Source: Massilia sp. erpn (GTDB lineage Bacteria; Pseudomonadota; Gammaproteobacteria; Burkholderiales; Burkholderiaceae_D). Taken from it: a stretch of 64,000 nucleotides of DNA. Under the pieces are notes generated by a model that saw nothing but the letters and a program-made list of their open reading frames with translations, was not told where the DNA came from and ran no database searches. How positions within the stretch are numbered: position 1 is the first letter of the stretch; every line of letters starts with the position of its first letter. The stretch spans positions 6,076,001 to 6,140,000 of the forward strand of contig NZ_CP053748.1 of NCBI RefSeq assembly GCF_024400215.1, read 5' to 3'. Positions 26,260-35,607 of this stretch are shown piece by piece. The translations under genes and the position numbers were made by a program.

Positions 26260-29200
26260 CTATGCGCTAGCCTTGGCCGCCGCGCGGCGTCCGCCGATCA
26301 GCTGGAACAGCGCGCGCAAGCTGCGGAACAGCAGACGCACGAAGACCAGGGTCAGCAGCGCCTCCACCAGAGTCAGCAGGAAGGCCACAATCGCCGGCCA
26401 GCGCGCCAGGCGGCGCTCGAACTTGGCCACCATGCGGTCGCGCGCGATCTCGATGCTGTCATAGAAGGTCGGCACCACCAGCAGGGTCAGGATGGTCGAG
26501 GTGATCGTGCCGCCGATAATGGCGATCGCCAGCGGACGGTAGAACTCGCCGCCCTCGCCCAGGCCGATGGCCACCGGCAGCATGCCGGCGATCAGGGCGA
26601 AGGTCGTCATCAGGATCGGACGCAGCCGCATGCGGCCGGCATACATCAGCGCATCCTCGCGGTTGAAGCCCTCCTCCTCGCGCTTGCGCGCCGCATCGAG
26701 CAGCAGAATCGCATTCTTGGCTACCAGGCCCATCAGCATGATGATGCCGATAAAGCTCATCAGGTTAAGCGTACCGCCCGTCAGGATCAGGGCCAGCACC
26801 ACGCCGATCAGGGACAGCGGCAGCGACAGCATCACCGCGCCCGGCGCCGTGAAGGAGCCGAACTGCATCACCAGGATCAGGTACATCAGGCCGATGCCCG
26901 AGATCAGGGCGATGAACATCTGGGTGAACACTTCCTGCTGGTCCTTGCCGGCGCCGCCCAGGTCCAGGCCATAGCCGGGCGGGAAGTCCATGGCTTTCGC
27001 CAGTTTCATGGCGTCGGCCGTCACTTCGCCCGAGGAACGGCCTTCGACGTTGGCCGAGACCGAAATCGACCGCTTGCCGTTCTTGTGGCGGATGGTGGCC
27101 GGGCCCTTGCCCATGGTCACGGTGGCGATCTGGTCCAGCGGCACCATCTGATTGGTGCCGGTCACGCCGATCGGCAGGCGCTCGATATTCTCGGCGCTGG
27201 TGCGGTCGTCCGGATGCAGGCGCACCGCCACATCGCGCGTCTCGCCGGTCGGGTCAACCCAGTCGCCCACTTCGATGCCGGCAAAGGCCACCCGCAGCGA
27301 TTGCGCCGCGTCGCCGGCGGAAATGCCCATGGAGTTGGCCAGACCGCGGTTCAGCTCGATTTGCATCTCGTCTTTCGGATCGAGTTCGGACAGGCCGACG
27401 TCGACCGCGCCCGGCACCTGGCGCAGCTTGTCCATGAATTCGCTGGTGATCTGCATCAGCTTGCGCGAATCGGGGCCGGTGAATTCGATCTGCACCGGCT
27501 TGCGCGCATTGTTCGACAAGTCGTCCAGCACCACGAATTCGCCACCGACCAGCTGGGCCATCTTCTGGCGCAGCTCGATCGCCACCTCGGTGGCCGAGCG
27601 CTTGCGCTCATGCTTCTTGCCGATATCGACATAGATGCGGCCGCCGCTCAGATTGACATAGGTGCTGGTGGCCTTGGTTTCCGGCAAGGTATGGGCCAGC
27701 TGGGCCGCCTTGTCCAGCTTCAGGCGGCTGTATTCCAGGCTGCTCGAGGATGGCGTGCGCACCTCGATGGCCAGGGTGCCGAAGTCGGACTTCGGCAGGA
27801 AGCTCGAACCGCCCACGGTGGCCTGCAGGGCCAGCGCGGCGATGAAGCTGGCCAGCGCGATGGCGCCCATCCATTTACGGTGGTGCAAGGCCCAGGCGAT
27901 CACATGGCCGTAGCGGTCGGCCTGGTGGTCGAACCAGTGGTTGAACTTGTCGAGCACCTTGCCGATGCCTTTTTTCGGCGCCGTGTGGTGATCCGGCGGA
28001 TCGCCCCAGAAGGCCGACAGCATCGGGTCCAGCGTGAACGAGATGAACAGCGACACGGCCACCGAGCAGGTCACGGTCAGGGCGAAGGGACGGAACCACT
28101 CGCCGGAGATGCCGGGCATGAAGGCCACCGGAATGAACACCGCCATGATGGAGAAGGTGGTCGCCGCCACGGCCAGGCCGATTTCGGCCGTGCCTTCCAG
28201 CGCCGCCTTGCGGCGGTCGGACCCCAGCTGCATATGGCGCACGATGTTTTCGCGCACCACGATGGCATCGTCGATCAGCACGCCGATCGCCAGCGACAGG
28301 CCGAGCAGGGTCATGAAGTTCAGGGTGAAGCCGCACAGCCAGACCGCGATAAAGGCCGCGATCACGGACGTGGGCAGGGACAGCGCGGTGATCAGGGTCG
28401 AACGCCAGGAATTGAGGAAGGCGTAGACCACGAAAATGGTCAGCACGGCGCCGAACACCAGGGCTTCGATCACGTTGTTCAGGCTGCTTTGCGCATCCTT
28501 GCCGCCATCCTGGGTCACTTCCATGGAGGTACCTTCCGGCAACTCCTTATTGATTTCCTCGACCAGCTTGCGCGTGGCCTTGGCCACGCTGACGGTGGAG
28601 GCGTCGCGCGAACGGATGACGGAAATGCCGACATTCGCTTTGCCGCTGCGCAGGCTCAGATTATTGATTTCGGCAAAACCGTCCTCGATCGTCGCCAACT
28701 GGCCCAGGCGGATCACTTCATCGCCGCGGCGCTTGACCACCACGTCCTGGAACTCCTCGGGACGCTCGATGCGGCCCACCAGGCGGATGCTTTTCTCTTC
28801 CAGGCTGCCGCGCACCTTGCCCACCGGCGCATTGGTGTTTTGCAGGCGCAGGGCATTGGTCACTTCGGCCACCGAGACATTGAACTCGCGCAGCTTTTCG
28901 GCGCGCAGCAGCACCGACAGCTCGCGCCGCAGCGAGCCGTTGACATTGACCACGGCCACGCCGTCGAGGGCGCGGAAGCGGTCGGCCAGCTGGTCTTCGG
29001 CCAGGCGCGAAATCGCCGCATGCGACTGGGTGCGCGAGGAAATCGACAGCTGCATCACGGGCTGGGCCGAGGGGTCGAAGCGCTGCAGGATCGGCTCGCG
29101 CATCTCAAGCGGCAGCTTATAGCGCACCGAGGCGATCGAGTTGCGGATCTCGTCGGACGCCTCGATCAGGTTCTTGGTGAAGTTGAACTGCATCTCGATG

Positions 29201-29469
29201 CGCGCACTGCCCTCGTTGGCCTGGCTGTTCACCTCGGTCACGCCGGTAATGCTTTGCAGCGATTTTTCCAGGCGGTTCACAATCTCGCGCTCGACCGTCT
29301 CGGGCGAGGCGCCCGGATACGGGATGCTGACGATGATCACCGGCACTTCCACGTCCGGATTCTGGTTGACGCGCAGCTTGCCCAGGGCGAGCAAGCCCAT
29401 GCACATCATCGCCAGGATCAGCACGATCATGGCGACAGGCCGCTTGATACTGAAATTGGACAGGAACAT
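26260..29469 (-). CDS. RND-family multidrug efflux transporter (HAE1 type)
   Basis: A 1069-residue inner-membrane pump, standard length for the AcrB/MexB superfamily. The start MFLSNFSIKRPVAMIVLILAMM, the porter-domain opening NPDVEVPVIIVSIPYPGASPETVEREIVNRLE, VTQDGG in the first periplasmic half, and the helix-4 segment GVLIDDAIVVREN with its paired aspartates show a proton-driven HAE1 transporter. A final MGLVAKNAILLLDAARKREEEG and PVAIGLGEGGEFYRPLA match helices 10-11. It forms an operon with the adaptor gene three bases upstream. No outer-membrane factor is encoded next to it. Confidence 0.95.
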   Translation of the reverse strand: MFLSNFSIKRPVAMIVLILAMMCMGLLALGKLRVNQNPDVEVPVIIVSIPYPGASPETVEREIVNRLEKSLQSITGVTEVNSQANEGSARIEMQFNFTKNLIEASDEIRNSIASVRYKLPLEMREPILQRFDPSAQPVMQLSISSRTQSHAAISRLAEDQLADRFRALDGVAVVNVNGSLRRELSVLLRAEKLREFNVSVAEVTNALRLQNTNAPVGKVRGSLEEKSIRLVGRIERPEEFQDVVVKRRGDEVIRLGQLATIEDGFAEINNLSLRSGKANVGISVIRSRDASTVSVAKATRKLVEEINKELPEGTSMEVTQDGGKDAQSSLNNVIEALVFGAVLTIFVVYAFLNSWRSTLITALSLPTSVIAAFIAVWLCGFTLNFMTLLGLSLAIGVLIDDAIVVRENIVRHMQLGSDRRKAALEGTAEIGLAVAATTFSIMAVFIPVAFMPGISGEWFRPFALTVTCSVAVSLFISFTLDPMLSAFWGDPPDHHTAPKKGIGKVLDKFNHWFDHQADRYGHVIAWALHHRKWMGAIALASFIAALALQATVGGSSFLPKSDFGTLAIEVRTPSSSSLEYSRLKLDKAAQLAHTLPETKATSTYVNLSGGRIYVDIGKKHERKRSATEVAIELRQKMAQLVGGEFVVLDDLSNNARKPVQIEFTGPDSRKLMQITSEFMDKLRQVPGAVDVGLSELDPKDEMQIELNRGLANSMGISAGDAAQSLRVAFAGIEVGDWVDPTGETRDVAVRLHPDDRTSAENIERLPIGVTGTNQMVPLDQIATVTMGKGPATIRHKNGKRSISVSANVEGRSSGEVTADAMKLAKAMDFPPGYGLDLGGAGKDQQEVFTQMFIALISGIGLMYLILVMQFGSFTAPGAVMLSLPLSLIGVVLALILTGGTLNLMSFIGIIMLMGLVAKNAILLLDAARKREEEGFNREDALMYAGRMRLRPILMTTFALIAGMLPVAIGLGEGGEFYRPLAIAIIGGTITSTILTLLVVPTFYDSIEIARDRMVAKFERRLARWPAIVAFLLTLVEALLTLVFVRLLFRSLRALFQLIGGRRAAAKASA

Positions 29470-29472
29470 GGT

Positions 29473-30663
29473 TTAGTTTCCTTTGCTGACGGCGGCCGGG
29501 GTCACGGCAGCGGAAGCGACGGCCTTGGGCGCGGCCAGCTCGATCTTCTGCCCTTCCTTGAAGCTCGAGGCCGGGGCGCGCAGCACCATATCGCCGGCGG
29601 CCAGGCCGCTTTGCACCTGCCACAGGCCGCTGCGCGCATCGCGCGTGCCGATCGCCAGGCTGATCTTGCTCAAGGTCTTGTCCTTGACGCGCCAGGCGTA
29701 CGAGCTATCGCCCTGGCGCACCAGGGCCGTTTCCGGCACCATCAGGGCCGCCGTGGTTTCCGCCTCGATGCGGCCTTCGGCATACAGGCCGGCCACGCGC
29801 GGCAGATTGCTGCCGGCGAACTCGACCAGCACCTCGACCTGGCGCGTGACCGGGTTGGCGGCCGGATCGACGCGCTTGACCTTGCCGTTGAACTGCTGGC
29901 CCGGATAGCCATTGATGCGGAACAGCGCCGGCTGGCCCACCTTGACCACGCCGATCTTGTCGGCCGAGACCAGGCCTTCGAAGCGCATCGAGGCCGGATC
30001 GACCACTTTCACCAATTCCTTGCCGATCTGGGCCGTGTCGCCATTCGACACCTTGCGTTCGCTGACGATGCCGTCGAACGGCGCGCGCACCAGGGTGCGC
30101 GACAGCTGCTGGCTGGCCGAGACCGACTTGGCCTTGGCCGCCGCCAGGTCGCTCAGCGCGTTATTGCGGCGCACTTCGGCATCTTCCAGGGCCTGGGCCG
30201 ACGCCATGCCGGAAGCGCGCAGGGTTTTCTGGCGGCTCAGCATGCGCTCGGCCTGCTCCATGGCCTGGGTCTGGGCGCGCACCGCCTCATTCGCCGAATT
30301 CAGGCTGTCGCGCAGCGAGGTATCGTCCAGGCGCACCAGCAGGTCGCCCTTCTTCACCGCCTCGCCATTCTCTTTAAGCACCTGCACCACCACGGCGCCC
30401 ACTTCGGCGCGCAGATCGGCCTTGCGCTCGGGCTGGATGGAGCCGGTGATCACGGGGCCGGACGCCAGCGCGTTCGACTCCACCGTGACCAGGTCTTCCG
30501 AAGAGATCAGCAGCGGTCCCGCAGCCGCCTTCTTGTCGCCCCCTTTCTCGGCATTGGCCTGGGCCGACGCGCTGGCGCCGGCTTTTTCCGGCGCCTTGTC
30601 CGACTTGCCGCAAGCGGCAAGAGCTGTGGCGACGGCGAAAGCTATTAAGGAAGTACGCAACAT
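29473..30663 (-). CDS. RND periplasmic adaptor lipoprotein
   Basis: A 396-residue membrane fusion protein for the RND pump encoded next. Start at 30663 is preceded by CGGAGA and gives a lipoprotein signal with lipobox LAAC. It then shows a lipoyl domain split around a helical hairpin (VVVQVLKENGEAVKKGDLLVRLDD ... LVRAPFDGIVSERKVSNGDTAQIGKELVKVVD), a beta-barrel domain and a membrane-proximal domain ending GDMVLRAPASSFKEGQKIELA. It should couple the pump to a TolC-like channel encoded elsewhere. Confidence 0.93.
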   Translation of the reverse strand: MLRTSLIAFAVATALAACGKSDKAPEKAGASASAQANAEKGGDKKAAAGPLLISSEDLVTVESNALASGPVITGSIQPERKADLRAEVGAVVVQVLKENGEAVKKGDLLVRLDDTSLRDSLNSANEAVRAQTQAMEQAERMLSRQKTLRASGMASAQALEDAEVRRNNALSDLAAAKAKSVSASQQLSRTLVRAPFDGIVSERKVSNGDTAQIGKELVKVVDPASMRFEGLVSADKIGVVKVGQPALFRINGYPGQQFNGKVKRVDPAANPVTRQVEVLVEFAGSNLPRVAGLYAEGRIEAETTAALMVPETALVRQGDSSYAWRVKDKTLSKISLAIGTRDARSGLWQVQSGLAAGDMVLRAPASSFKEGQKIELAAPKAVASAAVTPAAVSKGN

Positions 30664-30840
30664 AGAAGATCTCCGAGAAGTTGGACGATTACGTTTTATT
30701 AATATTTTGACCCAAACTACGAGGCGCAAAGTATCTCCGACCCCTCTGGGAGCGTCAATCAAGATGCGTATGGAGTGACAGTTTTTGTGGCTGGACTGCG
30801 AAAAACGTGGATAAACGGTAAACAGTCCGGAAAGGGAGGG

Positions 30841-30866
30841 AAATTAGTATAGAAATGTACTAATTT
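30841..30866. promoter_or_regulatory. Palindrome upstream of the RND operon (possible operator)
   Basis: AAATTAGTA and TACTAATTT form perfect 9-base inverted arms separated by 8 bases, in the 279-base gap between the DUF212 gene and the adaptor gene, about 180 bases before the adaptor start. It lacks a T-run and so is not an obvious terminator. It resembles a TetR- or MarR-type operator, but no regulator gene is adjacent. The rest of this gap shows no gene. Confidence 0.45.
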
Positions 30867-30942
30867 CAGTAGGAGGCAGGCGCGCACCGGCAGCGCGCCC
30901 TGGACCGGATGGCGCCCGGCCCAGGTGGGAAGTCGGCAGCGC

Positions 30943-31365
30943 TCAGCCGCGGGCGAACAGCGCGTGGATCAGGTGGCCCATGGCGATGCCGGTGGCCAGG
31001 CCGCCCAGGATTTCGACCACGGTATGGCCCATGCGCTCGCGCAGCCCTTTGTGGTTGCTGTCATCCTTGGCCAGGCGGTTGATGGCGGCGGCTTGGCGGC
31101 CGACGTGCTGGCGCAGGCTGTTGGCGTCGATGATGACGATAAAGCACAGGGTCACGGCCACGCCGAAGGCGGGATGGCCGATGCCCTCGCGCAGCGCGAT
31201 CAGGGTGGCCATGCTGGAGACGACAGCGCTATGGTTGCTGGGGAAGCCGCCATTGCCCACCAAATTGAAAGCCCAGCGGCGCGCGCGGATGCTATTGATC
31301 AGGAATTTGATGGGACCGACCACGGTCCAGGTCATCACAGGGGTCAGAAGATAGGCGAGATCCAT
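30943..31365 (-). CDS. Divergent PAP2 (DUF212) membrane protein
   Basis: A 140-residue protein with the DUF212 pattern: LLTPVMTWTVVGPIKFLINSIRARRWAF, the acid-phosphatase-like GGFPSNHSAVVSSMATLIALREG, a VIIDANSLRQHVGRQAAAINRL motif and RERMGHTVVEILGGLATGIAMGHLIH. This family is related to PAP2 phosphatases but lacks a proven activity. Four membrane segments are likely. Start set at 31365 with AAGGA upstream. Divergent from the DUF475 gene. Confidence 0.88.
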   Translation of the reverse strand: MDLAYLLTPVMTWTVVGPIKFLINSIRARRWAFNLVGNGGFPSNHSAVVSSMATLIALREGIGHPAFGVAVTLCFIVIIDANSLRQHVGRQAAAINRLAKDDSNHKGLRERMGHTVVEILGGLATGIAMGHLIHALFARG

Positions 31366-31476
31366 TGCAAGAAATCCTTTTAGGCAATCCGCCATTATGG
31401 CAGAACGCACGGACCGGGCGGAAGCGGCTGTTATAAAATCCGCACACTATAAAAAACCATACGGGGTAGCAGGACA

Positions 31477-32508
31477 ATGAAATATTTCCGCGTTTCGATT
31501 CTTTTCACCATCGTGCTGATGGCGCTGTCGGGCTGGTGGGGCTATAGCCATGGCGGCCTGGGCGGCATGGTCACGGCGCTGTGGATCACGGGCGTGCTGG
31601 GCGTGATGGAAGTCTCGCTCTCATTTGACAATGCGGTGGTCAACGCCTCCGTGCTGCGCGACTGGAACGCCTTTTGGCAGAAACTGTTCCTGACGGTCGG
31701 CATCCTGGTCGCCGTGTTCGGCATGCGCCTGCTGTTCCCGCTGGCCATCGTCGCCGTGGCTACCGGCCTGGGCCTGGTCGAAGTGTGGGATATGGCCACC
31801 ACCACGCCGCAGGAATACTCGCACCACCTGATGGGCGTGCATGCCGAAGTGTCGGCCTTCGGCGGCGCCTTCCTGCTGCTGGTCTTCCTCAACTTCCTGT
31901 TCGACGCGGAAAAAGACACCCACTGGATCGTCTGGCTCGAGGAAAAAGCCGGCGCGCACGGCACGGAAAGCCTGGCCGTACTGCTGGCCCTGCTGGCCGT
32001 GTTCGGCTGCACCGAGCTGGTGCCCGAAGCCAAACGCTACAGCGTGCTGTATGCCGGCGTGGTCGGCATTGCCATTTATGTCGGGGTCGGCTGGCTCAGC
32101 GGCCTGCTGGAAGAAGAAGGCGGCGCCGACATCGGCCAGGCCGTGCAGCGCGGCAGCCTCGGCGGCTTCCTGTATCTGGAAGTGCTGGACGCCTCCTTCA
32201 GCTTCGACGGCGTGATCGGCGCCTTCGCCATCACCAGCGACGTGGTGGTGATCATGCTTGGCCTGGCCATCGGCGCCATGTATGTGCGTTCGCTGACCGT
32301 CTACCTGGTGCACAAGGGTACGCTCGACGAATTCGTCTACCTGGAGCACGGCGCCCACTATGCGATCGGCATCCTGGCCCTGATCATGCTCGCCAGCGTC
32401 AAATTCCACATCCCCGAATGGTTCACCGGCCTGTCCGGCGTGGCCTTCATCGCCGTCTCGCTCTGGTCCTCGGTGAAATACCGGCGGCTGGCGGCGGCCC
32501 AGGGCTGA
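31477..32508 (+). CDS. DUF475 (TerC-like) integral membrane protein
   Basis: A 343-residue inner-membrane protein with about nine helices. GVMEVSLSFDNAVVNASVLRDW and LEVLDASFSFDGVIGAFAIT are the duplicated acidic membrane motifs shared by DUF475 and TerC proteins, which are linked to metal homeostasis and tellurite phenotypes. No other ter gene is adjacent, so a role in tellurium resistance is not supported here. AGGA precedes the ATG. Confidence 0.88.
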   Translation: MKYFRVSILFTIVLMALSGWWGYSHGGLGGMVTALWITGVLGVMEVSLSFDNAVVNASVLRDWNAFWQKLFLTVGILVAVFGMRLLFPLAIVAVATGLGLVEVWDMATTTPQEYSHHLMGVHAEVSAFGGAFLLLVFLNFLFDAEKDTHWIVWLEEKAGAHGTESLAVLLALLAVFGCTELVPEAKRYSVLYAGVVGIAIYVGVGWLSGLLEEEGGADIGQAVQRGSLGGFLYLEVLDASFSFDGVIGAFAITSDVVVIMLGLAIGAMYVRSLTVYLVHKGTLDEFVYLEHGAHYAIGILALIMLASVKFHIPEWFTGLSGVAFIAVSLWSSVKYRRLAAAQG

Positions 32509-32552
32509 GAAGCAATGATAATATCCCAATATTGCCACTACTTGCAGAAACT

Positions 32553-32921
32553 ATGACCCGTCCCTCCCGCCTCATCCTGGTCCTGCTGGGCCTGATTGTT
32601 GTTGCCGCCCTCGTGTTCTGGGCCTATGCGCTGATCACGCTGAACTACGCCTATTCCGAAGGCGAAAGAGCGGGCTATCTGCAAAAATTCTCGAAACGGG
32701 GCTGGATCTGCAAGACCTGGGAAGGTGAAATCCTGCTCACTTCGATGCCCGGCGCCATCCCCGAAAAATTCGAATTCAGCGTGCGCGACGACGATGTCGC
32801 GCGCCAGCTGATGGCCGCCACCGGCAAGCGCGTCCTGCTTTCCTACGAGCAGCACAAAGGCGTCCCCACCTCCTGCTTCGGCGAAACCGAATACTTCGTC
32901 GAACGCCTCCAAGTGCAATAA
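32553..32921 (+). CDS. Hypothetical single-pass membrane protein
   Basis: A 122-residue protein: one N-terminal helix (LILVLLGLIVVAALVFWAYALITL), then a soluble domain with GERAGYLQKFSKRGWICKTWEGEILL and FEFSVRDDDVARQLMAATGKRVLLSYEQHKGVPTSCFGETEYFVERLQV. The two cysteines may pair if the domain is periplasmic. I recognise the general type as widespread in beta- and gammaproteobacteria but know no function. Start at 32553 is 44 bases after the DUF475 stop; the same frame extends far upstream but overlaps that gene. Confidence 0.75.
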   Translation: MTRPSRLILVLLGLIVVAALVFWAYALITLNYAYSEGERAGYLQKFSKRGWICKTWEGEILLTSMPGAIPEKFEFSVRDDDVARQLMAATGKRVLLSYEQHKGVPTSCFGETEYFVERLQVQ

Positions 32922-32961
32922 AAAAAACCGCGGCCTCCGCCACGGTTTGATCCCCCTCAAC

Positions 32962-33015
32962 AAATGTCCACCCTGGTGTCAGGCGGGGCCGCCGAGGCAC
33001 CAGGATTAGACATTT
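32962..33015. repeat. Palindromic intergenic repeat, copy A1 (degenerate)
   Basis: AAATGTCCACCCTGGTGTC ... GCACCAGGATTAGACATTT: an inverted repeat of the same family as copies A2, B1 and B2, with a longer, altered centre. It lies between convergent genes. Confidence 0.75.
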
Positions 33016-33032
33016 GCTGATTTAGATCAAAG

Positions 33033-33071
33033 AATGTCCGACCCTGGTGCCTGACACCAGGGTTGGACATT
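33033..33071. repeat. Palindromic intergenic repeat, copy A2
   Basis: A 39-base near-perfect palindrome with arms AATGTCC-ACCCTGGTG and CACCAGGGT-GGACATT around CCTGA. It is followed by TTTGAT...GCGCAAA, also found after copy B2. Lies between convergent genes and may form a terminator-like hairpin in both transcripts. Confidence 0.88.
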
Positions 33072-33092
33072 GTTTGATATTGCGCAAAGAGC

Positions 33093-35432
33093 TTAGCGGC
33101 CGCGCCAGACGGAGCCGGCGGTTTCCTTCAAGCGGCCGATGACGTCGCGCGCCAGGGTTTCGCTTTGCTCGCGCTCGGCTTGGGCACGGGCGGCGGCTTC
33201 GCTGGCGTCGACCACGCTGGCTTCGGTCACTTTCAGCACGCCTTCTTCGGCTTCCACTTTTGCTTGCAGGGCTTGCAGGGCGCTGTGGGCGGCTTGCTGG
33301 CGGCGGCTTTCCAGCTCCAGCAGCTGGCGCTTGGCGGCCGTCATGGCCTTGGTGGTGTCGGCCAGCTTGCGCTGCATGGCGGCGTGGGCTTGGGCGGTTT
33401 CCAGCAAGGCCTGCTGTTCGGCGGCTTTTTCCTGGGCGGCCTGGCTGGCGGCGTGTTCGGCTTGTTCGCACTCGCGGGCGGCCTCGGCGGCGGCCTGTTC
33501 GGCCTGGGCGCGCGCTGCGGCGGCGATGGCGGCGCCGCGTTCGGCTTCGAGACGGCCTGCGATGGCTTGGCCGGCCAGGACTTCGGCGGCGTTGGCGGTG
33601 TGCTGCTGCGCCAATTTCTGCTCGATCACAGCCAGCGATTGGCGTTCGGTGGCGATGAATTCCTGTTCGGCTTGCAACAAGGCGGCGGCGGCGGCGGCTT
33701 TTTCCTGTTCGGCGCGGCAGCGTTCCTTGTGCACTTCGCTCAGCTCGACCGCCAGACGGGCTTGGGCGGCGACGGCTTGGGCCGCCGCTTCCTTCTGCGC
33801 GGCTTCGACGTCGGTCTGTTCGGCCATCTGGCGCAGCGAGGCCGCTTCCGCTTCGGCCGCCAGTTGCAGGCGCTGCTCAGCGGCGCGCTGCTGGCGCAGG
33901 GCTTCGGCCTGCTCAGCTTCGGCGGCGGCGCGCGCGACGGCGGCGGCTGTGCTGCGCTCTTCCTCGGCCAGGCGCACTTTCAGCGCGGCGATGGCTTGCT
34001 GTTCGGCGGCGGCGCGTTCCTGCTCGGCTTGCGCCAGGGCTGCGGCCTGGCCGGCCCGTTCGCGCGCCAGGGCGTCGGCGTGCTGAGCGGTGTCGACTTG
34101 TTCGTTGAGAGCGGCCAGTTCGGCAGCCTCGGCAGCGTTGCACGAGGCGGCCAGTTCGGCGGCGGCGCGCGCCAGGGCGGCGCGTTCATTGGCTTGCTGG
34201 GTGGCGCGCTGCTGCTCTTCGCTGTCGGCACGCGCCGCTTCGGCGGCGGCCTGCTCGGCCAGCTGGCGCAGCTTGGCCTGCTCCAGGGCTTCGGCCTCGG
34301 CTTCGACCTTGGCGTGGACTTCGAATTCGGCCTGCTGCTCCGCTTCGACACGGGCCATGGAGACAGCCGTCAGCTGGCGGTCGGCCTCGATGCGCGCCTC
34401 GGTGGCGGCGATGATGCGGGCGTCGGCATCGCGCCGGGCGGCGGCGCTGGTGGCGGCCATGGCTTCCATGCGCTCGCGGTGCTGGGCGGCGTCACGGATT
34501 TCCTTTTCGGTTTGCAGGCGCAGATGCAGGGACATGGCGGCGCTGCGGTCGGATTCAGCCTTGGCCAAGGCGATCGCTTCGCGCTCCTGCTCCAGGTGGG
34601 CCAGGGCGCGTGCCTCTTCAGCGGCGCGCACTTCGGCGGCGGCGCGCTTGAAGGTCGATTCCTGGGCAATCTGGTCGGCGCGTTCGCGCTGGCGCGTCAC
34701 TTCCAGCGCCTCGGCTTCAGCCTCGGCCAGCTGCTGCGCGGTCTGGCGCGCGGCGTGGGCCTGGCGTTCGCGTTCACGCGCCAGGGTGGCCATGCGCGCG
34801 TCGGCGCTGGCGATGCCCACCACTTCATCTTTGGCGGCCTGGACGGCGGCCATGCGTTCGGCGGCCTGCATGCGGGCCTGCTCGGTCTGCACCATCAATT
34901 CTTCGGCGGCGCGCGCCGCTTGCTCTGCCAACTCGGCTTCAGCCGCGACCTGGTCGGCGGCGGCGCGACGGCTGCCCTCCTCGGCCCTGGCGCGCTGCTC
35001 GGCGGCCAGTCGCACCTGGGTGTCGGCCTCGACGCGGGCGCGCAGTTCGGCGGTTTCCTGTTTCACGGCTTCCAGGCGGGCGACGCTGGCCTGGGCGGCG
35101 GCGCGCAGGCTTTCCAGACGCTCGCGGTTGGCGCTGATCGCCTCTTCGGCAGCCTGGGCGTTCTGCAAGGCCACGGCGGCGGCAGCGGCGTCGATGGCGG
35201 CGCGGTCCTCGGCCAGGGCACGGGCGCGGCTTTCGGCGTGGGCGCGGCTCTCGGCGGCGCAGGCGGCTTTCGCTTCCGCTTCGACGCGGGCAATCGCTTG
35301 CTGAATGGCCTTCATTTCCGCTTCGGCGCGGGCCGGGCGGGCCTCATCGTTGGCGGCGCTGGAACTTACCACATCATGCGGCTCGTCCACGTGGGGAGCG
35401 GCGTCGAAAGCTGGGGCCAGTTGTACTTGCAT
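33093..35432 (-). CDS. Large Ala/Glu/Gln-rich coiled-coil protein
   Basis: A 779-residue protein made almost wholly of Ala, Glu, Gln and Arg with regular heptad spacing, from about residue 35 to 765; no globular domain, signal peptide or membrane segment is seen. The first 30 residues (MQVQLAPAFDAAPHVDEPHD) and last ten (KETAGSVWRGR) are the only non-repetitive parts. Such continuous coiled coils are usually structural: filaments, scaffolds or spacers. Both strands are open here because of Ala-rich codon use (GCG/GCC), but the minus-strand reading has normal coiled-coil periodicity and a clear end at the shared repeat, whereas the plus reading is a glycine/leucine artefact. I do not recognise a named family. 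Confidence 0.8.
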   Translation of the reverse strand: MQVQLAPAFDAAPHVDEPHDVVSSSAANDEARPARAEAEMKAIQQAIARVEAEAKAACAAESRAHAESRARALAEDRAAIDAAAAAVALQNAQAAEEAISANRERLESLRAAAQASVARLEAVKQETAELRARVEADTQVRLAAEQRARAEEGSRRAAADQVAAEAELAEQAARAAEELMVQTEQARMQAAERMAAVQAAKDEVVGIASADARMATLARERERQAHAARQTAQQLAEAEAEALEVTRQRERADQIAQESTFKRAAAEVRAAEEARALAHLEQEREAIALAKAESDRSAAMSLHLRLQTEKEIRDAAQHRERMEAMAATSAAARRDADARIIAATEARIEADRQLTAVSMARVEAEQQAEFEVHAKVEAEAEALEQAKLRQLAEQAAAEAARADSEEQQRATQQANERAALARAAAELAASCNAAEAAELAALNEQVDTAQHADALARERAGQAAALAQAEQERAAAEQQAIAALKVRLAEEERSTAAAVARAAAEAEQAEALRQQRAAEQRLQLAAEAEAASLRQMAEQTDVEAAQKEAAAQAVAAQARLAVELSEVHKERCRAEQEKAAAAAALLQAEQEFIATERQSLAVIEQKLAQQHTANAAEVLAGQAIAGRLEAERGAAIAAAARAQAEQAAAEAARECEQAEHAASQAAQEKAAEQQALLETAQAHAAMQRKLADTTKAMTAAKRQLLELESRRQQAAHSALQALQAKVEAEEGVLKVTEASVVDASEAAARAQAEREQSETLARDVIGRLKETAGSVWRGR

Positions 35433-35607
35433 GGGGTTCTCGCTTGATATGGGTATTCGGTTTTGCCATTATCAGAGAGAGAAGTGCCTTCGCAGACGCC
35501 AAGGAAAGGGGGATTTCCCCGCCTATTCGGCTTTTCGCCCGCCCACACCGGCCGCAGAGGCGGCGCCGCCATCCCAAGCGGCGCGCCAGCTCGCCGCGCT
35601 CGGGGAG
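35433..35607. other. Short gap before coiled-coil gene
   Basis: This 175-base stretch lies upstream of the coiled-coil gene and downstream of the A+T-rich hydrolase. I see no further gene in it. The change from G+C-rich to A+T-rich composition falls at about 35,600. Confidence 0.4.

Noticed and set aside
26242..30648. 1468-codon open frame on the plus strand
   Set aside because: It lies opposite the RND pump and adaptor genes, which have full family-length matches and conserved motifs; the plus frame is His/Gln/Arg-rich without any domain.
33165..35447. Long open frame on the plus strand, Gly/Leu/Phe-rich
   Set aside because: It is the mirror of the Ala/Glu codons of the minus-strand coiled-coil gene; the minus reading has heptad periodicity and normal gene boundaries.
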